Source: Bryum argenteum (lineage: Eukaryota > Streptophyta > Bryopsida > Bryales > Bryaceae). From it: a DNA stretch of 64,000 nucleotides. The stretch covers positions 10,699,495 to 10,763,494 of the forward strand of contig CM073328.1 in NCBI GenBank assembly GCA_037043015.1, in the 5' to 3' direction. The notes beneath the pieces are model-generated. The model made no database searches. It had not been told where the DNA came from and saw only the letters and a program-made list of their open reading frames with translations. Positions 1 to 13,306 of this stretch are shown piece by piece; positions within the stretch are counted from its first letter, which is position 1; every line of letters starts with the position of its first letter. Both the position numbers and the translations under genes were made by a program.

Positions 1-2228
1 GATACATCGCCGTGGCACTCCTTGATTCTACAATCAAGGTACTAGAATCGTGTTCATTCTGCAGCTTTGAGTTTCATGTTGGGAATAGAATGGTTCATTT
101 GTTCTCTTAGGGTCATATATTTTATTTGAAGCGAGCATTGCAAGTAATATAGTGCATCGTGAACTGCAGATATTTTTCACGGATACTTTGAAGTTTTTTG
201 TGTCACTCTATGGCCATAAGCTTCCGGTGCTATCGATGGACATCTCCTCAGATGGAGCTCTACTTGCTAGTGGCTCTGCTGATAAGAACGTCAAGATTTG
301 GGGCATGGATTTCGGTGATTGCCGGAAATCACTCTTTGCTCATGGTGACAGGTACAACTAACGCATTTTTGCCAAACTAGAATAGAATGTTAAGGGCGCT
401 GCCATTGGACATCTTTTGTTATGACTCAACACTTTATTCTAAGCTGACTTGTTTTATGGTTTCTTTTGGGTGGTTTGGGTAGTGTGATGGCAGTTCAATT
501 TGTGCCGAAGACACATTACATGTTCAGTGCTGGAAAGGACGGGACAGTGAAGTACTGGGACGCTGATAAGTTTGAATTGCTGCTGACACTAGAAGGGCAT
601 CATGCCGAAGTATGGTGTCTTTCTGTCAGTCCACATGGTGACTATCTGGTTACTGGTTCCCACGATCGTTCCATTCGACGGTGGGAACGCACAGAGGAGC
701 CCTTCTTCATTGAGGTTAGAGCCCTTAAACCTTGAGAGACAAAGAATCAATGGCCATACTACGTGAACTTCCATCTAGCATCAGAGCATTTGCACGTCTG
801 ATCTCCATACAAAATCGCTCAGTTTTGTTTATTTGAATGCTGATGTGGGGGCAATGCTCGTGCAGGAGGAAAGAGAAAAGAGACTGGAGACCATGTTTGA
901 GGCAACAGACAATAGAGATGACGCACAAGATCAGGCAGTCGAAGTGGGCAGCAAAAAGACGCAGGAAACTTTGACTGCCGCTGATTCTATCATCGAAGCA
1001 GTGGACATGGCCGACTCCGAAATCGAACGATTGCGTCTCCATAAGGTAACCTTCACATACAATTGTGTGTTGGGGATTCTTTTGACTGTAATCGCAAACT
1101 TATGACCCTCAAAATTATTGCAGGAGTCCAATAATGGAAAAGAAGATACGTTCCAACCGAACGTGATGATGTTGGGCTTGTCTCCACAAGCGTATGTTCT
1201 GCGAGCTATTTCAAGCGTTCGCCCAAGTGATCTCGAACAAGCTCTTCTGGTACGTCTTTTTACTCGTTTCATTTCATAGGCTTAACATCAACCATTTTAG
1301 CATAGTAACTGATGCCATTTGATTGACACAGTCGCTACCATTCAGCGATGCGCTGAAGTTGCTGACCTACACACAAAGCTGGATTGCTTCAGGCTCTCAG
1401 GTAGGACAACTCAACCTTTTCTTTGATACAATTCAAATCCAAGTGGCGATTGATAGTATTATCATGCAAAGCCTTGCTTTGAAAATAAACTCTTGAAGGG
1501 TTGTAGCGTTTTATTATTAACAAGCAAGTGGGGTTTCTGCAGGTGGAGCTTGTATGCCGAGTTGTGGTTATGCTGATTAGAATCCACCATTCTCAGCTCA
1601 CGGCCACTTCGTCAGCCCGTGCCACTTTAACTTCTCTTCATCCTGTAATTCACTCTGGTGTACAGGTAACCTCAGTTTTTTTCCTTCTTTTTTGCTTGAT
1701 CTCTTTTTCACATACAAATGCACCGTATAGAGACTGACTGAGATTCTTTATGCAGAAATTGAAGGACGTTATTGGATACAATTCAGCAGGCATGGCTCAT
1801 GTACAGGTACACTTTCGATTCTTCGGGCTTACTCTTCTTTATTTTTTAAGCTCAAGGGCTCTTGCTGAAGAATGTTCTTGAGGTTCTAAAAAGTAGCTTT
1901 CTGGCACTCTTTCGCTCCAAAAGCAACTAAAATGCAAAAAATGATGTTCTAGAATGGGGTAATGCAGAAAAAGTGCTATCATATTGTGATTTATTGGGTT
2001 GATTTTCCTTTTTTTTTCCTGCAGTATTTGATGCTAGTTTAGGAACTGACAAGGGTTGTTTATTATTCTATTTTGTGGTGACAGAATATGCTGGCGATGC
2101 GATCAGATGCAATGTTTCAAGATGCGAGTCAGAAGGTTATGGATATTAGAATTAAATTGGCAGAGAGAAGAGAAGAAAGTAGGCCTAAGAAACGGCAAAA
2201 AAAATCCAACCAAGCTGCACAGAAATGA
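1..2228 (+). CDS. WDR3: WDR3/UTP12 (DIP2) WD40 protein of the SSU processome, 3' part
   Basis: Nine coding exons can be read: up to 38, 170-351, 483-714, 866-1045, 1124-1249, 1332-1400, 1543-1665, 1756-1806 and 2085-2228, ending in TGA. The 5' part lies before the window. The exons encode the last WD40 blades, including [26 protein letters not shown] and [21 protein letters not shown], then [15 protein letters not shown], which is characteristic of the WDR3/Utp12 family. The C-terminal Utp12 domain follows ([25 protein letters not shown]), then a basic tail ([11 protein letters not shown]). In the known family the protein belongs to the UTP-B complex bound to U3 snoRNP and acts in nucleolar 18S pre-rRNA processing. 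All junctions are GT-AG and the phases agree. No defect was seen. The identification rests on recalled family sequence and is firm. Confidence 0.93.
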
Positions 2229-5200
2229 TGTGTTGTTGGTTTTTTTTGGATGTGAGTGTAAACTTTATGGGGCTTTTATCATGAAATTTGAAGCAACTAT
2301 TCTTAACACCCTCGTTTTGTGTAATTTTTTACTTGTGATTAAGTTATCTTGTGATATAGTTATAGCAATTTTACTAGGATTTCATAGCAATTGTACTCTA
2401 GGATTCATATTACTATCTTCTAATAGCTCAGGATTGTGTATTGTATCCTATTCAGAGAAAAGGATCTTGAACATTTTAGTGTATTTATTTTTGCATTAGT
2501 TGGGCAATGAGTATTGTGTGTTTTTTGAATTTAAGTAATATACAAAAAGTTATTAAATATGAAGAGTGCAGTAAGTTTAAGTACAAACATTTAGTGGTGA
2601 CGAGATGAATGAGATGTTTCTTTTGTAATGATCGAGTAAAAAAAAGAAAGAAAAATGAAGTTTATTGGTGCAATTATTCATTATTGCTTTGGCGATGTCT
2701 TTGAAGCTTGTAGACTTGAACAATGTCCTTGTTAAGGTCTATTTCTTTAGAACCTCATTATTGACATTGTGATAACAATCTTGGATAAAATAACATACAA
2801 TATAGCACCCATAATATTTCATATAGAAGTTAATGTTATTTGACATATATATATATATATTGTTCCCTCAAAGATGACATTGTACTATAAGGATTCCTAT
2901 CACATCTATTGAAGAAAATACGATAACCTAAGTTTTGAATAATAACAAAAAAATTGAGGGAAATTGTTAAAACTCTTCTAGTAATAGGCATATAATATGG
3001 CCTCACATAAGAACTTGGTGCCTATTTTTGAGACTTACATGAAAGGAGTGATTTTTAAATATTTTTGAAGGTTTATGTTTACGAGAATACTCCTAACAAC
3101 GAGAACTTTAAAGCTCTCTATCTTAAAATTGTGTCTCGTCTCAAACAATGTATATCTAGTTTTCTTGTGATATTTACACACATTGTATTGTTTGTCATTG
3201 AAAAAATCTTATTGTGAGGAAACATAAATGTTCACTTTCAAGAAAATTAATCCTAAAATGTACTTGAACTCCAACTCTAAAATTAAGAAATTTGTGATCT
3301 ACTTATAAAACAACCTTTTGGACTCTTCAATGGATTTTGTTCAAACAATGAACTATAATAATTTGCCAAAAATTGTTACTTGAGATCAATCGACTTTGTT
3401 GTTTTGCAAGTATATGACAATGACACCTTGTGAGTGCAATAAGATTGTCATTTTGAACAAAGTTGTATCAGATGGTTTTCCTTTTAATCAAATAGAGGAA
3501 TCTTCAATACCATTAAGTACAATTTAAGTGTCAGTTTCTTGTGCTCAAATGAGAGTTTTTTGAGCAAAAATAGACATTATACTGAGATGAGGGAGTGTTA
3601 TTGACCAAAAAGTAATTAAGCTCACCCTTAAGTAGCATGAGAGGACATCTGAATGTAGGAACTTCAAAAATTCCAAATGCATCCCCATCCAGTAGCCTTC
3701 TGAGCGCATTGACTGAGTAGTTGATATCGGGAGGCCTCTCCTTACATGTTCCTAAGATCCGTATCATGCATGCTAAGATTCCTACCTCGCTTTCAAGACC
3801 TTATCTTTAGCATGTATGTTCCTGACCGACAAGGATGTTGAGAGCTGATTGAAAGAGGGAGGTGAGGAGATATCAATATAGTATCCCTGTCCAAAACATG
3901 AATCGGTCTACATTTTCCAACCTATAATGCAGTTTAGTTAATGGTTTCCAATCTTGGAAGGGACGTTGACTTGCTATTATAAGCTTGTGCTTCTATAATT
4001 TTGGCTTCTAGATTTGGACCTTTCATAAGTGACTTTTCTTGAATATACAATATATGGTTTTTGGTATTGTGTTTTAGACAACCATTGACATTCTTTTAGC
4101 ATGTAAGTCTTAAATATTTTTTTGTGGAATGTGCTTTTGGAATATTGGAATATTATTTTACATGTTAATGTGTTATTGCAACAATTTTGCAATGAAGTGA
4201 CAATTAAGACGTAGGACTTGACTTTTGATGGAGTATGAAAAAGATGCCTACTTTGTATGAAGCTAAGCCATGGTACTTTTTTTTCCTACTTTTCCAATGT
4301 TCTTATGAATTTAGGAGTAGGGTATACTATCTATGATGAATTCTACATTCTAGAATCTTATTCTATTTTTGAACTTATATCTTCAAAATGTTCAACTTAA
4401 AATAACTTGTCCTTAGCATTGCATCAAAATTTGAGAACCTTGATTGAATCCCTAATTATTACAAATTGGAGTTGCTGATTAACCCTTGAAGGCCTAAGGG
4501 GTAGGAAGGTTTAAGTTTCCCCCAAGATAATCCCACCTCATATTGTACCAAATCCACCCTTGCATGATTTGAAGTTCTCGATCCATTACAATTTTGAAGA
4601 CTAATTACAGAATTGAAAAAATATTGTTAAATATCAATCATTCATTTCTAAGATCTTCAAGGTAGCTTACCAATTAGTAAAATTTTGGTATTAGATTAAA
4701 GGAGGAAAAATATTTTGCAAAATTTTGATGCTTTATTGAACACTATTGGTCATTATTTATAGCATATCAACACATATTCATTATTATGAGGTAGAAATAA
4801 GTTTCTTGTATTGCTCACATTATTAGGGACCAAACATACTTGCAACTTGTGTTTCAAAAGAGCATTTTGAAAATGTTTGGAAACGTTTCAAAAATGTTTC
4901 AATTTTTTTGAAATGCCCCCAAAATTGCATCTTATTTTTTGTAAGGTGACAATCAAGAAAGCCATGATACATTATTGAGTTTGTGCATGACTTCAATCAT
5001 TGATACATGAGCTTGTATCATCAAGAAAGTTGATGAGAAGTTGCAGTCAAGAAGTTTATAAAAATTGTTTGTCTTCCTTTTAGTTATAATTGTAAGAATG
5101 CAGTTAGAAGCTGCTCTAAAACACCAATCTCCCTTTTCCATCAAGCTTCGGTTAGACCAACAACTTTGAAGAAACAAGGAACATTAGAAACCCGAGTAGC

Positions 5201-8200
5201 AAAATGGCGTTTTGAAAACTCATTGAATCGAAGGTTTCCGTTTTCAAAATGAAGAGAAACGTTCACTCATGCAACTATGGCACCAAGATGATATCAGGCT
5301 TATGGGTAGGATAAGTATCTGGTGAAAACATATCGCAAAAAGTTCTTCAATATAACACCCAAAAATAAGTTAAATAGCTCTAGACAACTATAGTTGCCCC
5401 ACTGAATCTTTTAATAATCCCAAAATTGTAAGTTATTTTTCTTTTCATAAAAAGCGATTTGGTTCTATGATGTTTGTTAGATTTTCTACATCCACCAGTG
5501 TCTTTCAACCTCAAGTGCGTTAAAATGATAAGCAAAAGTGGGCACAATTTTGGGTGTCTAGAAGTCACAATAGATATTCACATCCTTGACTGTTTTTGGC
5601 CCTCTAATATCTTTAAGGGGCCATTCATAAAAATTGCCCTTCAATTTTTTTGAACAAGTTGTTCAGAAACATGGTCAAAAATAGTCAAAGATGTGACGTT
5701 TGTGGTGATATCATAGAAATCAAGTGATATAGCAAAACGTGATATAATGGAGAACAAGAGTGATTTTTAAAGGATGTGTCGTTTTAGAGGCACAACTAGA
5801 TCGGCCTCTAAAATGGCATATGGGCCACAATGACACATCTATTTGATCAAAATATCACATTGAATAGTATCAATTTAAGGGAATCAAGTTATAAAGAGAT
5901 TCTTTTCAAAAATTGGTATTCATCTATAGTGACCAAAATCATGTTTCATGTTGATATGGTTGCTCATTAATCCAATCACACAAGTGATTGAGCCATGGTG
6001 GTATTAGGTGATTGAATCAAAATACCTATAGTTTGAACTAACATAATAATATGTTGTTCATGTTATATATTTGATTTTATCTCTATATCATTATAAATGG
6101 ATGTTTCTTTGTTTAGTTTTCTTGTGATGTCAATAAGATCTTGAAGACATGATAGCAACGTACAAATAACCTTATTTCAACTACAAGCAATTTGATCTAA
6201 TAACTTCTTGTGATTAACCACCAACTACTTACCAATTATCATTCACCATCAATAATCTTTTTGACACTCACATGTAGCAATCATCTATGTTGTCGTAATC
6301 TACACATTTTGGGCTCCTTTTACTATAATTCATTCAGATTATTAATTTCCTAATGTTGCCCACTTGCTACCTATTACCTATTGCTTCTTGCACGCAATGT
6401 TCTAATTAACTCATAGATAACTATACTTACATGAGCTATATATTACTATGCTACTTCAATTACAAGTGATTCTAGTAAATAACTACCTACAGGTGACTTC
6501 CTATTGGATATAAACTACTATCAATCATCTTCATTATTGAGTAACTAGCGTGCCTGCGCCCACATTATGAGATCTTCAAGACATGAGATCTTCAAGACTT
6601 GCATTCAAATCTTTCACACTTGCTCCTAAATCACCAGATGTATGCAGAGGTAACTTGGCCATGCACTTGACCCAAGCCGCAACACATTGTGGTCATGTAC
6701 TTGAGCCTAGTGTAAGAGGGTAGGTATATAAGGCGGCCATTCATAAATAATCATCAACTTAGTATACTTTTAGTTGAAATGCTTATAAACGTAACCATAA
6801 GAAGAGCTTTGATTACTGACCAAACTGCTATTACGCTGAAAGTATACTCTTTGGTGAGTCTAATATGAACAAGTACTATTGGTCAATCAATGAAGGTGGT
6901 GGCTGGTTGTTGATGGAGATAACTTGTAATATCATTGATAGTGCAGTAGTTAATTCATATTGAAATAGAATTACATCAATATGCATGTAATACAATCAAG
7001 TTGTTTGAGTACAAAGTGCCATGTCTAATCTCTTAGAGAAACTAAATGTGCTCCAAAAAGACTTGTTGGAAGTGTCTATAATTCATACTTCATGAGCTCT
7101 TTGAAGGCATCAGTTGCCATAATTGCTTATGGTAATGAATTCAAAAATCAACTAAGTGCAATTCCTCTCCACAATAAGCTCAATGAAGATTCTAAGATAA
7201 AAATTGTTGAGTTCTCAATGAATCGATCTAATTAGGAAGTAAGTTTATTTATAGTTATTAATATGGTCACTTAGTGCTTAAGTTTTATATATATATATAT
7301 ATATAGAGAGAGAGGTGATGTGAAGACAACTTAAGTTTTATAGTTAGATACATATTACACTTAAATATTACAAATGTTTGTAATCACTTGATTGATGAAA
7401 AATGCTTCCTTCAAAGATATAGGGCAAGTCTCAAGTTCATATGTAAATATAGGTTTTCACCATAAGAATGTTCAATCATCATGTTCTGTAACATGTCAAG
7501 GAAAGTAAGGACGATGATCAAGCAAGAATTCATTCATTTGTATCATTCTAGTGTAGAATGATACAAATGAAATTCAATTATGTCGAAACTTAAATATAAG
7601 ATCCAAAATAGATTTGACTTGATTCAAAAGTATTCTACAAAGTCTGAGAAATGTTCATTGAAGAAGCTACTGAGTGATACCCCAAGAGTGTATACTAGTC
7701 AATCTTAAACCCAAAGCAAGCCACGAGGCTTTGAACAGACACTCTGTAAGTAAACTCGTTGTTTGCCTGAAACGAAAATCTCCTCTGTCATTGATCCTTC
7801 GGGGATAAATCAACCTGAGGATCGAAACAAGCTGAAGGAGAAGGTGATTATACTGGTTAAACCCCAGAATTAATGGGCATAAATAACTGTCAACATGCAG
7901 ATTTTGAGTAGTTGCAAGTACTGGCAAATGATGCAATAGAAACACTGTAGGATCGGAAAGGGGAATAAGTTAGGAAAGGCTCACTGAGAAAGGCTGGTCC
8001 AAGACCAACCCACGGGCTGTGCTTTTGGTGCTTGCGGGGGGCGACATGGATGAAAGGACACGATATCATCCACCGATGATGGATGAGGGCTCATTCATCC
8101 GCAAAACTCAGGAAATGAAAGCCACCCGTGTCCTCTTTCCCAACTCTACGCTGTCTATGGCCGGCCCCTCTTCGTTGCAGTACCCATCTCCTCTAGCGTC

Positions 8201-8355
8201 GTCGTCGTTGTGTCGCCGTTCTTCTTGTTGATACCACCATAGCTCGAAAACCTCCAGTGGCACTTACTTGACAGTCGCAGAGAGAGGTGTGAGCGTTCTG
8301 TGTGCAGTAGTTGGTGGTGCGTGGTGCTTCCTTTCGTTCGTTTGGGTTGTGCGTA
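2229..8355. other. AT-rich intergenic spacer, no gene seen
   Basis: About 6.1 kb of strongly AT-rich DNA. The open frames in it are short and resemble no protein family. It holds a (TA)n run near 2845-2860, a (TA)n/(GA)n run near 7287-7314 and a perfect hairpin at 7533-7571 (listed separately). From about 7980 the base composition becomes more GC-rich, marking the promoter and leader of the next gene. No LTR, reverse transcriptase or transposase remnant was recognised. Confidence 0.6.
7533..7571. repeat. Perfect 18-bp inverted repeat with 3-nt loop
   Basis: The arm at 7533-7550 (TTCATTTGTATCATTCTA) is exactly reverse-complemented at 7554-7571, separated only by GTG. It lies in an AT-rich spacer with no gene close by. 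It could be a foldback remnant of a small transposon or a cruciform-forming site; no flanking target duplication was seen. Confidence 0.9.
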
Positions 8356-10328
8356 ATGAGGATCCGGAAAGGGCCGCGCTGCGTGCCGCTGGCGCCTGAT
8401 ACCGCGGATCGTTCGTTCTTGCTCAAAGGGTTTGAGCACAAGAATGCTCGACGCCACGATGATGTCAACCAGTGTAACGTGGCCGTCGAGCCCTCGCGAG
8501 GTGGTGGTGGTGGTGCAGCTACCAGTGGTTCTCCAGACCTGGTACTACTATACGACTACTGTTGGTTGGCGCAGTTGATTGTATGATATCGTGATCGAGG
8601 GATATCGAATTGGTCTGCATTGAATGAATTGAGGTGTGTCATACATGCAAGGGGGGCATTGTGGTAGTGCAGTGTGTCTGACTGACCTGACTGGCTCGCT
8701 GGCAGGACGTCGCGGAGATGGAGCGAGGCCTAGAAGTTGATCGATGGCAAACACAGAGGTTAGTACCAGCAGATCTTTCGACATTGCGGGGGCTGTTTGT
8801 TGTGAGATTTTTCTATCGCAGGAATCAGAAACGTCGGTCGCGCGGTTTGGGTTGGAGGTCTGAGGAGACCTATCTGTGGCTACTGATTGTAGGAGTTTGA
8901 AGGTTGGAAACCAGTCGGTCCTGACCTCTGACATTATTGTAAACCAGCAGGTTGTCAGCTGATGGATATTCGCGAAAGCGCCGCGGCGGGGCCGCGATCG
9001 TCGACGGACCGGAAGCTGGTGTCATCTCCATCAGCTCCATCATCCAGGCGGGTAAGATTGAACAACAAATTTTCGTTGCGTAATGAGCAAGAAGTTGCAG
9101 TTCCGTATGGAGCTTTGATTACTTTGTTGCTTGATTGCCGCGTGAAGCAACACTTTCTTGGTTGGTACAGTCCATCTCACCCTAGGTCCTGTAGCTTCCG
9201 CCCTTCGCTGTACTCCTTGATCGAGGGAAATTTAGTCTTAGGGCGGGCTCGTACTGGTGTGAAAGAGAACCACCAGTTCAGGGTTTCCACAATGTGTCCG
9301 AAAACAGCATGGAAATATAACTACCGACGGACGGCGCACTGGTCAGATGTAAATTGAACAGTTAATTTCTGCATCCAGGTGTAAAGTCGGCGAGGAGCGA
9401 GCCTGCGAGTGCGAAATCAGTCGTCGCTGATAACACGACGACGGATTGCAGCCCAGCCATGAACAACTCTACAGATCAACCCGTCCTCCTGTTGCAGTCT
9501 TTGAAGCGCGTGTGCGCCGCATCTCAGAGCACCGGGCTGACAGCGAAAGAAGCCGTCGCTAAAATCCAGGAGCAAGGACTACCTGGTTTGATTGACGGGG
9601 GTGAGAGACTGATCGTCCAGGTCGCGAAGGCGTTCCGAAGCTCCTCTGCGTTCGTCGAGCACGAGGAGCGAGGGCGGTACTTTACACAGGAGTCGATGGA
9701 CCTGAGTGACTGGAAGAACTTTCAAACGGCAGATGATACAGATGAGGAGGAGGTCGCGGATGAAACGATGAGCGATGATGTGGACTTCGAGTCAGTGATA
9801 GAAGCTGCGAAGCAGTTGCAAAAATTGCAGGAGCAGATAAGCATAGAGCCTGTAGCAGATGTTTCGAGCCAACATGAGGAAAATCGCTGGTCTTCGGCAT
9901 TGCGAGGCAAGTCGTCGAGCGGCCGCACGGGGAAAGTGGAGGCCCCGGTGTCCACAGTCTCGCAGAACCCGAGCGACGAGTCTGCTGCGCCGCGGTGCAA
10001 TCGGGACGACGGTAAAGGCTGGCGTTGTGTTCGGCTTGCGGAATCAGGGTTCTCGTTGTGCAAGTACCACCGAGACCAAATCCGTAGGGCCGAGATTCGT
10101 CGGCGGAAAGCTCGGAGTAAATCGAAGAAGCCGCAGAGTCGACCTGCCAGCATCGTTCAGCCGGCTGTGAAGCCTTCAAACCCTACACCGAAAGATGTAA
10201 ACGCTGTTAGTGTCCCCGAAGTAGAAAAGACGACAGTGGATGCTAAAGCGACTGATTCCGACAACGAGCTTCCAGACCACAATCGTCGACGATTCGTAAA
10301 AGCGAAGTCCTTAAAATCTTTATTATAA
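8356..10328 (+). CDS. WRC-domain nuclear protein, upstream tandem paralogue
   Basis: Four coding exons (8356-8541, 8706-8758, 8951-9051, 9379-10328) with phases 0, 2 and 1 give a 429-residue protein. The start MRIRKGPRC was chosen because the downstream paralogue begins MRIHKGNRC; an in-frame ATG 45 nt upstream (8311) is possible. The WRC zinc-binding motif is at about residues 320-344, with cysteines at 320, 330 and 341 and His344 in the pattern C-x9-C-x10-C-x2-H (RDDGKGWRC, CKYH). A basic stretch RRAEIRRRKARSK follows and can act as a nuclear signal. The C-terminus ends RRRFVKAKSLKSLL. The middle is acidic with a short amphipathic segment (IEAAKQLQKLQEQ). No QLQ domain was seen, so it is not a canonical GRF. 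In known plant families the WRC domain serves in nuclear targeting and DNA binding; the precise role here is unknown. Confidence 0.85.
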
Positions 10329-11348
10329 ACGACGAGGCATAGTGAGTCAGCTTTGATCGATGGTGTATGTAAAGGTCTCATCAGCCAAAGACTATAGTGA
10401 GAGGACAATGTTCAGATCTTCTAAGATCTCTTGTTCACATGCATTTTTTTCCAATAAATTTCCTATTCTGATCGTGTGATCGATATGGTGAACAGTAGAT
10501 ATCTGTCATTCAATGGCCACTCTCAGTACATAGCTTGACTTCGAAACTTGTTCGTAAGACATCGATACTCTGCAAGGATATGGTTGATTAGGTTTTGATT
10601 GGCACTCTTCGCTACCTGGAAACAGTTCCGCACAAACTTGATTCCTAGAAAACGTACAGCAACTGCTCGAAGCGCGAATCAGACCCGATGCAACTGGCTG
10701 TAGGTAGAAGTTATTAGTGACTCAAAATTTGAACATGCCATAGAGATACTACAGGTTCGGAGCTGGAAGTACGCACTCGTGTGGTCTGGCAATCGCAATA
10801 GCACAACGCCAGCAGGAACGAGCACTTATTGCTGCTCAAGGCGATTTGATAACATCAATGGGAGTATAGAGCGTCTGCAAGTCAACAAGAGCATTCCATG
10901 GTACATACTACATACCTTCAAAGCATTTACACATCTGATCACTATGCCCTTGTTGACTTGCAGATACTACATACTCTTCATACACTTCGTCAAAGCATTT
11001 GCACATCTTTTCATCCTAGTTTTCATCTTGACAACCTATGTATCAATAGTTCAATACATAAAGTATCAAGTCAGTCACTTGGTAACCACTTCGAATAAGA
11101 TAGAGTGTCTTCATGCAAATCTAGACCTCTTATTTGCAGTCAAAGCTTCCTACATCTACAATGCATAAGGCTCGCTATTGACATCGACATTGTGCAGGTA
11201 GGTAGTCACCGTCCTTTATACAATCTCACCCATTTGTCTTACCTCACCAGTTAACTGATAAAGGTGGCTAAGAAATTTGAGAAGCTAGTTCACGCTTTCT
11301 AAAACACAACAATGCATCACCATTTGTTTCTTCCTTACTACTTTGTTG

Positions 11349-11960
11349 TAAACCCCTAAATTTCCTTGAGTTATTTGGAGGTTGAAACCTCAAAACTGTG
11401 ATTTACTACCCCTATCTACTCCCGGGAGTGTGAACCAAATTTTTTAAACCCTTTTCACATTTCCAACCGTTAGATCCTATGGACGAACCTATTTTTGGTC
11501 ACTAATCTAAAACTGACGGTTGGATGTTTATCATTTGCAAGGTCATAACATTCAAAGGTTGTGCAAATGTTTTTATTGGAATTTTACAAACATTGAAGCT
11601 TACTCGTACAAACTTTGAGGGCCGCCCTTGTAGAAGTGGTAGACTAACGTTCTGACCTATGGGCCCCTTTGAAATTCAAATAGTGATTTGGTTATGAAAA
11701 TATTTCCCATAAAAGACTTCAAAAAAATCTCAAAAACAAAAAGTTTCTTTGCTGACCCCATAGGATGTTGAAACTAAAATCTGCATTCAAAAACTCTAAT
11801 ATTGAAATATGACTTTGAAATTTGTTGCACACACACCTTGTAGTATAAAGAATGTCACTTGGTAAAAACCTTAGGCAAAAATATTGATTTCAACACCTTC
11901 ATCTAACCTGCGCGAAACAAGAAAAAGCTAATTTGCCTTTCAAGATACTTAGGAGGTTAA
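11349..11960. mobile_element. Degenerate copy of a dispersed repeat with TTAACCCCTAAA-type ends
   Basis: It begins near GTAAACCCCTAAA and ends near AGGAGGTTAAG, a decayed version of the ends of the elements at 40143-41078 and 49658-49906. Internally it shares the order of blocks with the 40-kb copy and with a more decayed stretch at about 47900-48430: an ACCGTTAGATC-like block, CGGTTGGATGTTTATCATTT, a stretch starting GGCCGCCCTTGTA, and GATTTCAACACCTTC. It is non-coding and so presumably a non-autonomous DNA element. Boundaries are approximate. Confidence 0.6.
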
Positions 11961-12287
11961 GATTGAATATCAAACAATGCAAGTTCTCGATTCGCGTCTC
12001 CGACACTTCACAACAGTAAATCGCGTGTTGTCTACAGTGAGCGCAGTTACGACTGAGTCAAGATACGATTAATAAATTGAAGCTATCGGGAATCCATTCG
12101 TCCTGCCATGGCAACACCGCAACATGCACAGTAAATCTTTACAGTAGCGCTCTCCGTAGAATCAAATCTAAAAGCATTTAACCTTCAAAATGCAGACATT
12201 GAGTCTCAAACAAACTGTAAATTTCTCAAAATTTTACTCTTAAGAGACTGTATTACGCAAGGAAGATGAGTTCAAAAGGTTCGCTTA

Positions 12288-12658
12288 CCTGCTAAGGATG
12301 CTGTCAAATGATGAAAGAACGCCAAATCAAATCGCAGCACTTGTATCACTCCACCTGTGGAAATATCTGTTGCGTTGCCCTTGTTGAAGCTAGCCTTCAC
12401 CTCCAGTATCATCCACGGGCAGGAATGGATGGATGAATGAATTCCGTTCGATTTGAATGAAGATCTCAGTTTCCACTGTTCATGCAGATGCCATTCTTGT
12501 GCTAACGAGTCATTAATACGTCCGTATCCTTCAACCGCGACCGCCTGGACCCCGCATTCACAAAAGCTTTGCTTTCTTGTCACCTCTATAGAGGACATGA
12601 TTCTCCCCACCCATGAGAAGGGGAATCTATGAATTCTGTAGATTTGGTAGGGCAGCAA
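12288..12658 (-). other. Possible orphan exon of unknown gene
   Basis: This less AT-rich stretch is open on the minus strand for about 125 codons from an ATG at 12658 and ends at a strong donor (AGCAG|GTAAGCG). The predicted peptide is cysteine-, tryptophan- and serine-containing (SFCECGVQAVAVEGYG, EWHLHEQWKLRSSF) and matches no family I recognise. No downstream exon could be joined. It may be a captured gene piece, a lineage-specific gene or chance. Confidence 0.25.
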
Positions 12659-12686
12659 CTATTGATTCCTTTTTTGATCGAATATA

Positions 12687-12860
12687 CTCCCTCTGTCTTT
12701 GATTTGCTAATGATGGTTGAATTTCCCTAAATGGTCTCTGTTAATATGGTTGGATATGGTTTGGATGGTCTACATTACTCAGTATTATCAAATCTTGGAT
12801 TCTTTGAGACACAAGAGTTTTATCTAGATCTTGGTTCTTTTTAAAGAGAGACAAAGGGAG
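12687..12860. mobile_element. Stowaway-like (Tc1/mariner) MITE
   Basis: The left end CTCCCTCTGTCTTTG and the right end CAAAGGGAG form imperfect terminal inverted repeats and are flanked by TA on both sides (12685-12686 and 12861-12862). The CTCCCTCYGTC terminus and TA target duplication are the known hallmarks of Stowaway MITEs. Length is 174 bp, with no coding capacity. Confidence 0.8.
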
Positions 12861-13010
12861 TATCAAGGTTTGTTCTAGGACTCCGTTTCTTTTCCTACAG
12901 TCTATTTCGGAATGAAAATGAGCTCACTTGTAGATTTTATAAAAACTTTTGGCATTCAAAGAGGTACATTTTTAGCAAATATAAATTATTGAGATTTTTT
13001 TTGAGTTTTT

Positions 13011-13306
13011 ATACCATTGGTGTTTTATTTCCTAAACTTTGTTGCTCATGCCATTGAGTTTTGAAAAAAAATTTATACCATTGGTATTTGATTTCCTAAA
13101 CTTTGTTGCTCATGCCATTGAGTTTCTTTTAAAATTTTATACCATTGGTATTTGATTTCCTAAACTTTGTTGCTCATGCCATTGAGTTTTTTAAATTCTT
13201 TTATACCATTGGTATTTTATTTCCTAAACTTTGTTGCTCATGCCATTGAGTTTTGAAAAAAAATTTATACCATTGGTATTTTATTTCCTAAACTTTGTTG
13301 CTCATG
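13011..13306. repeat. Minisatellite with exact 64-bp period, 4.6 copies
   Basis: Units start at 13011, 13075, 13139, 13203 and 13267 with the phrase ATACCATTGG, a constant spacing of 64 bp. The core TTTCCTAAACTTTGTTGC and CTCATGCCATTGAG is invariant between copies, while the A/T tract at the unit end varies. The last copy is cut at CTCATG. The array is non-coding. The uniformity suggests recent amplification. Confidence 0.95.

Noticed and set aside
2056-2499. 147-codon plus-strand frame overlapping the WDR3 last exon
   Set aside because: The correct frame of the last exon ([14 protein letters not shown] at 2228) is different; the rest is AT-rich 3' flank.
8962-9051. Start of the first WRC gene at the ATG at 8962
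   Set aside because: That frame meets TAA right after the next acceptor (GTG TAA at 9379); the frame continuing from exons 1 and 2 stays open.
9682-10179. Long minus-strand frames opposite the first WRC gene
   Set aside because: They overlap the WRC exon antisense. The plus strand encodes a recognisable C-x9-C-x10-C-x2-H motif with consistent splicing, so these are shadows.
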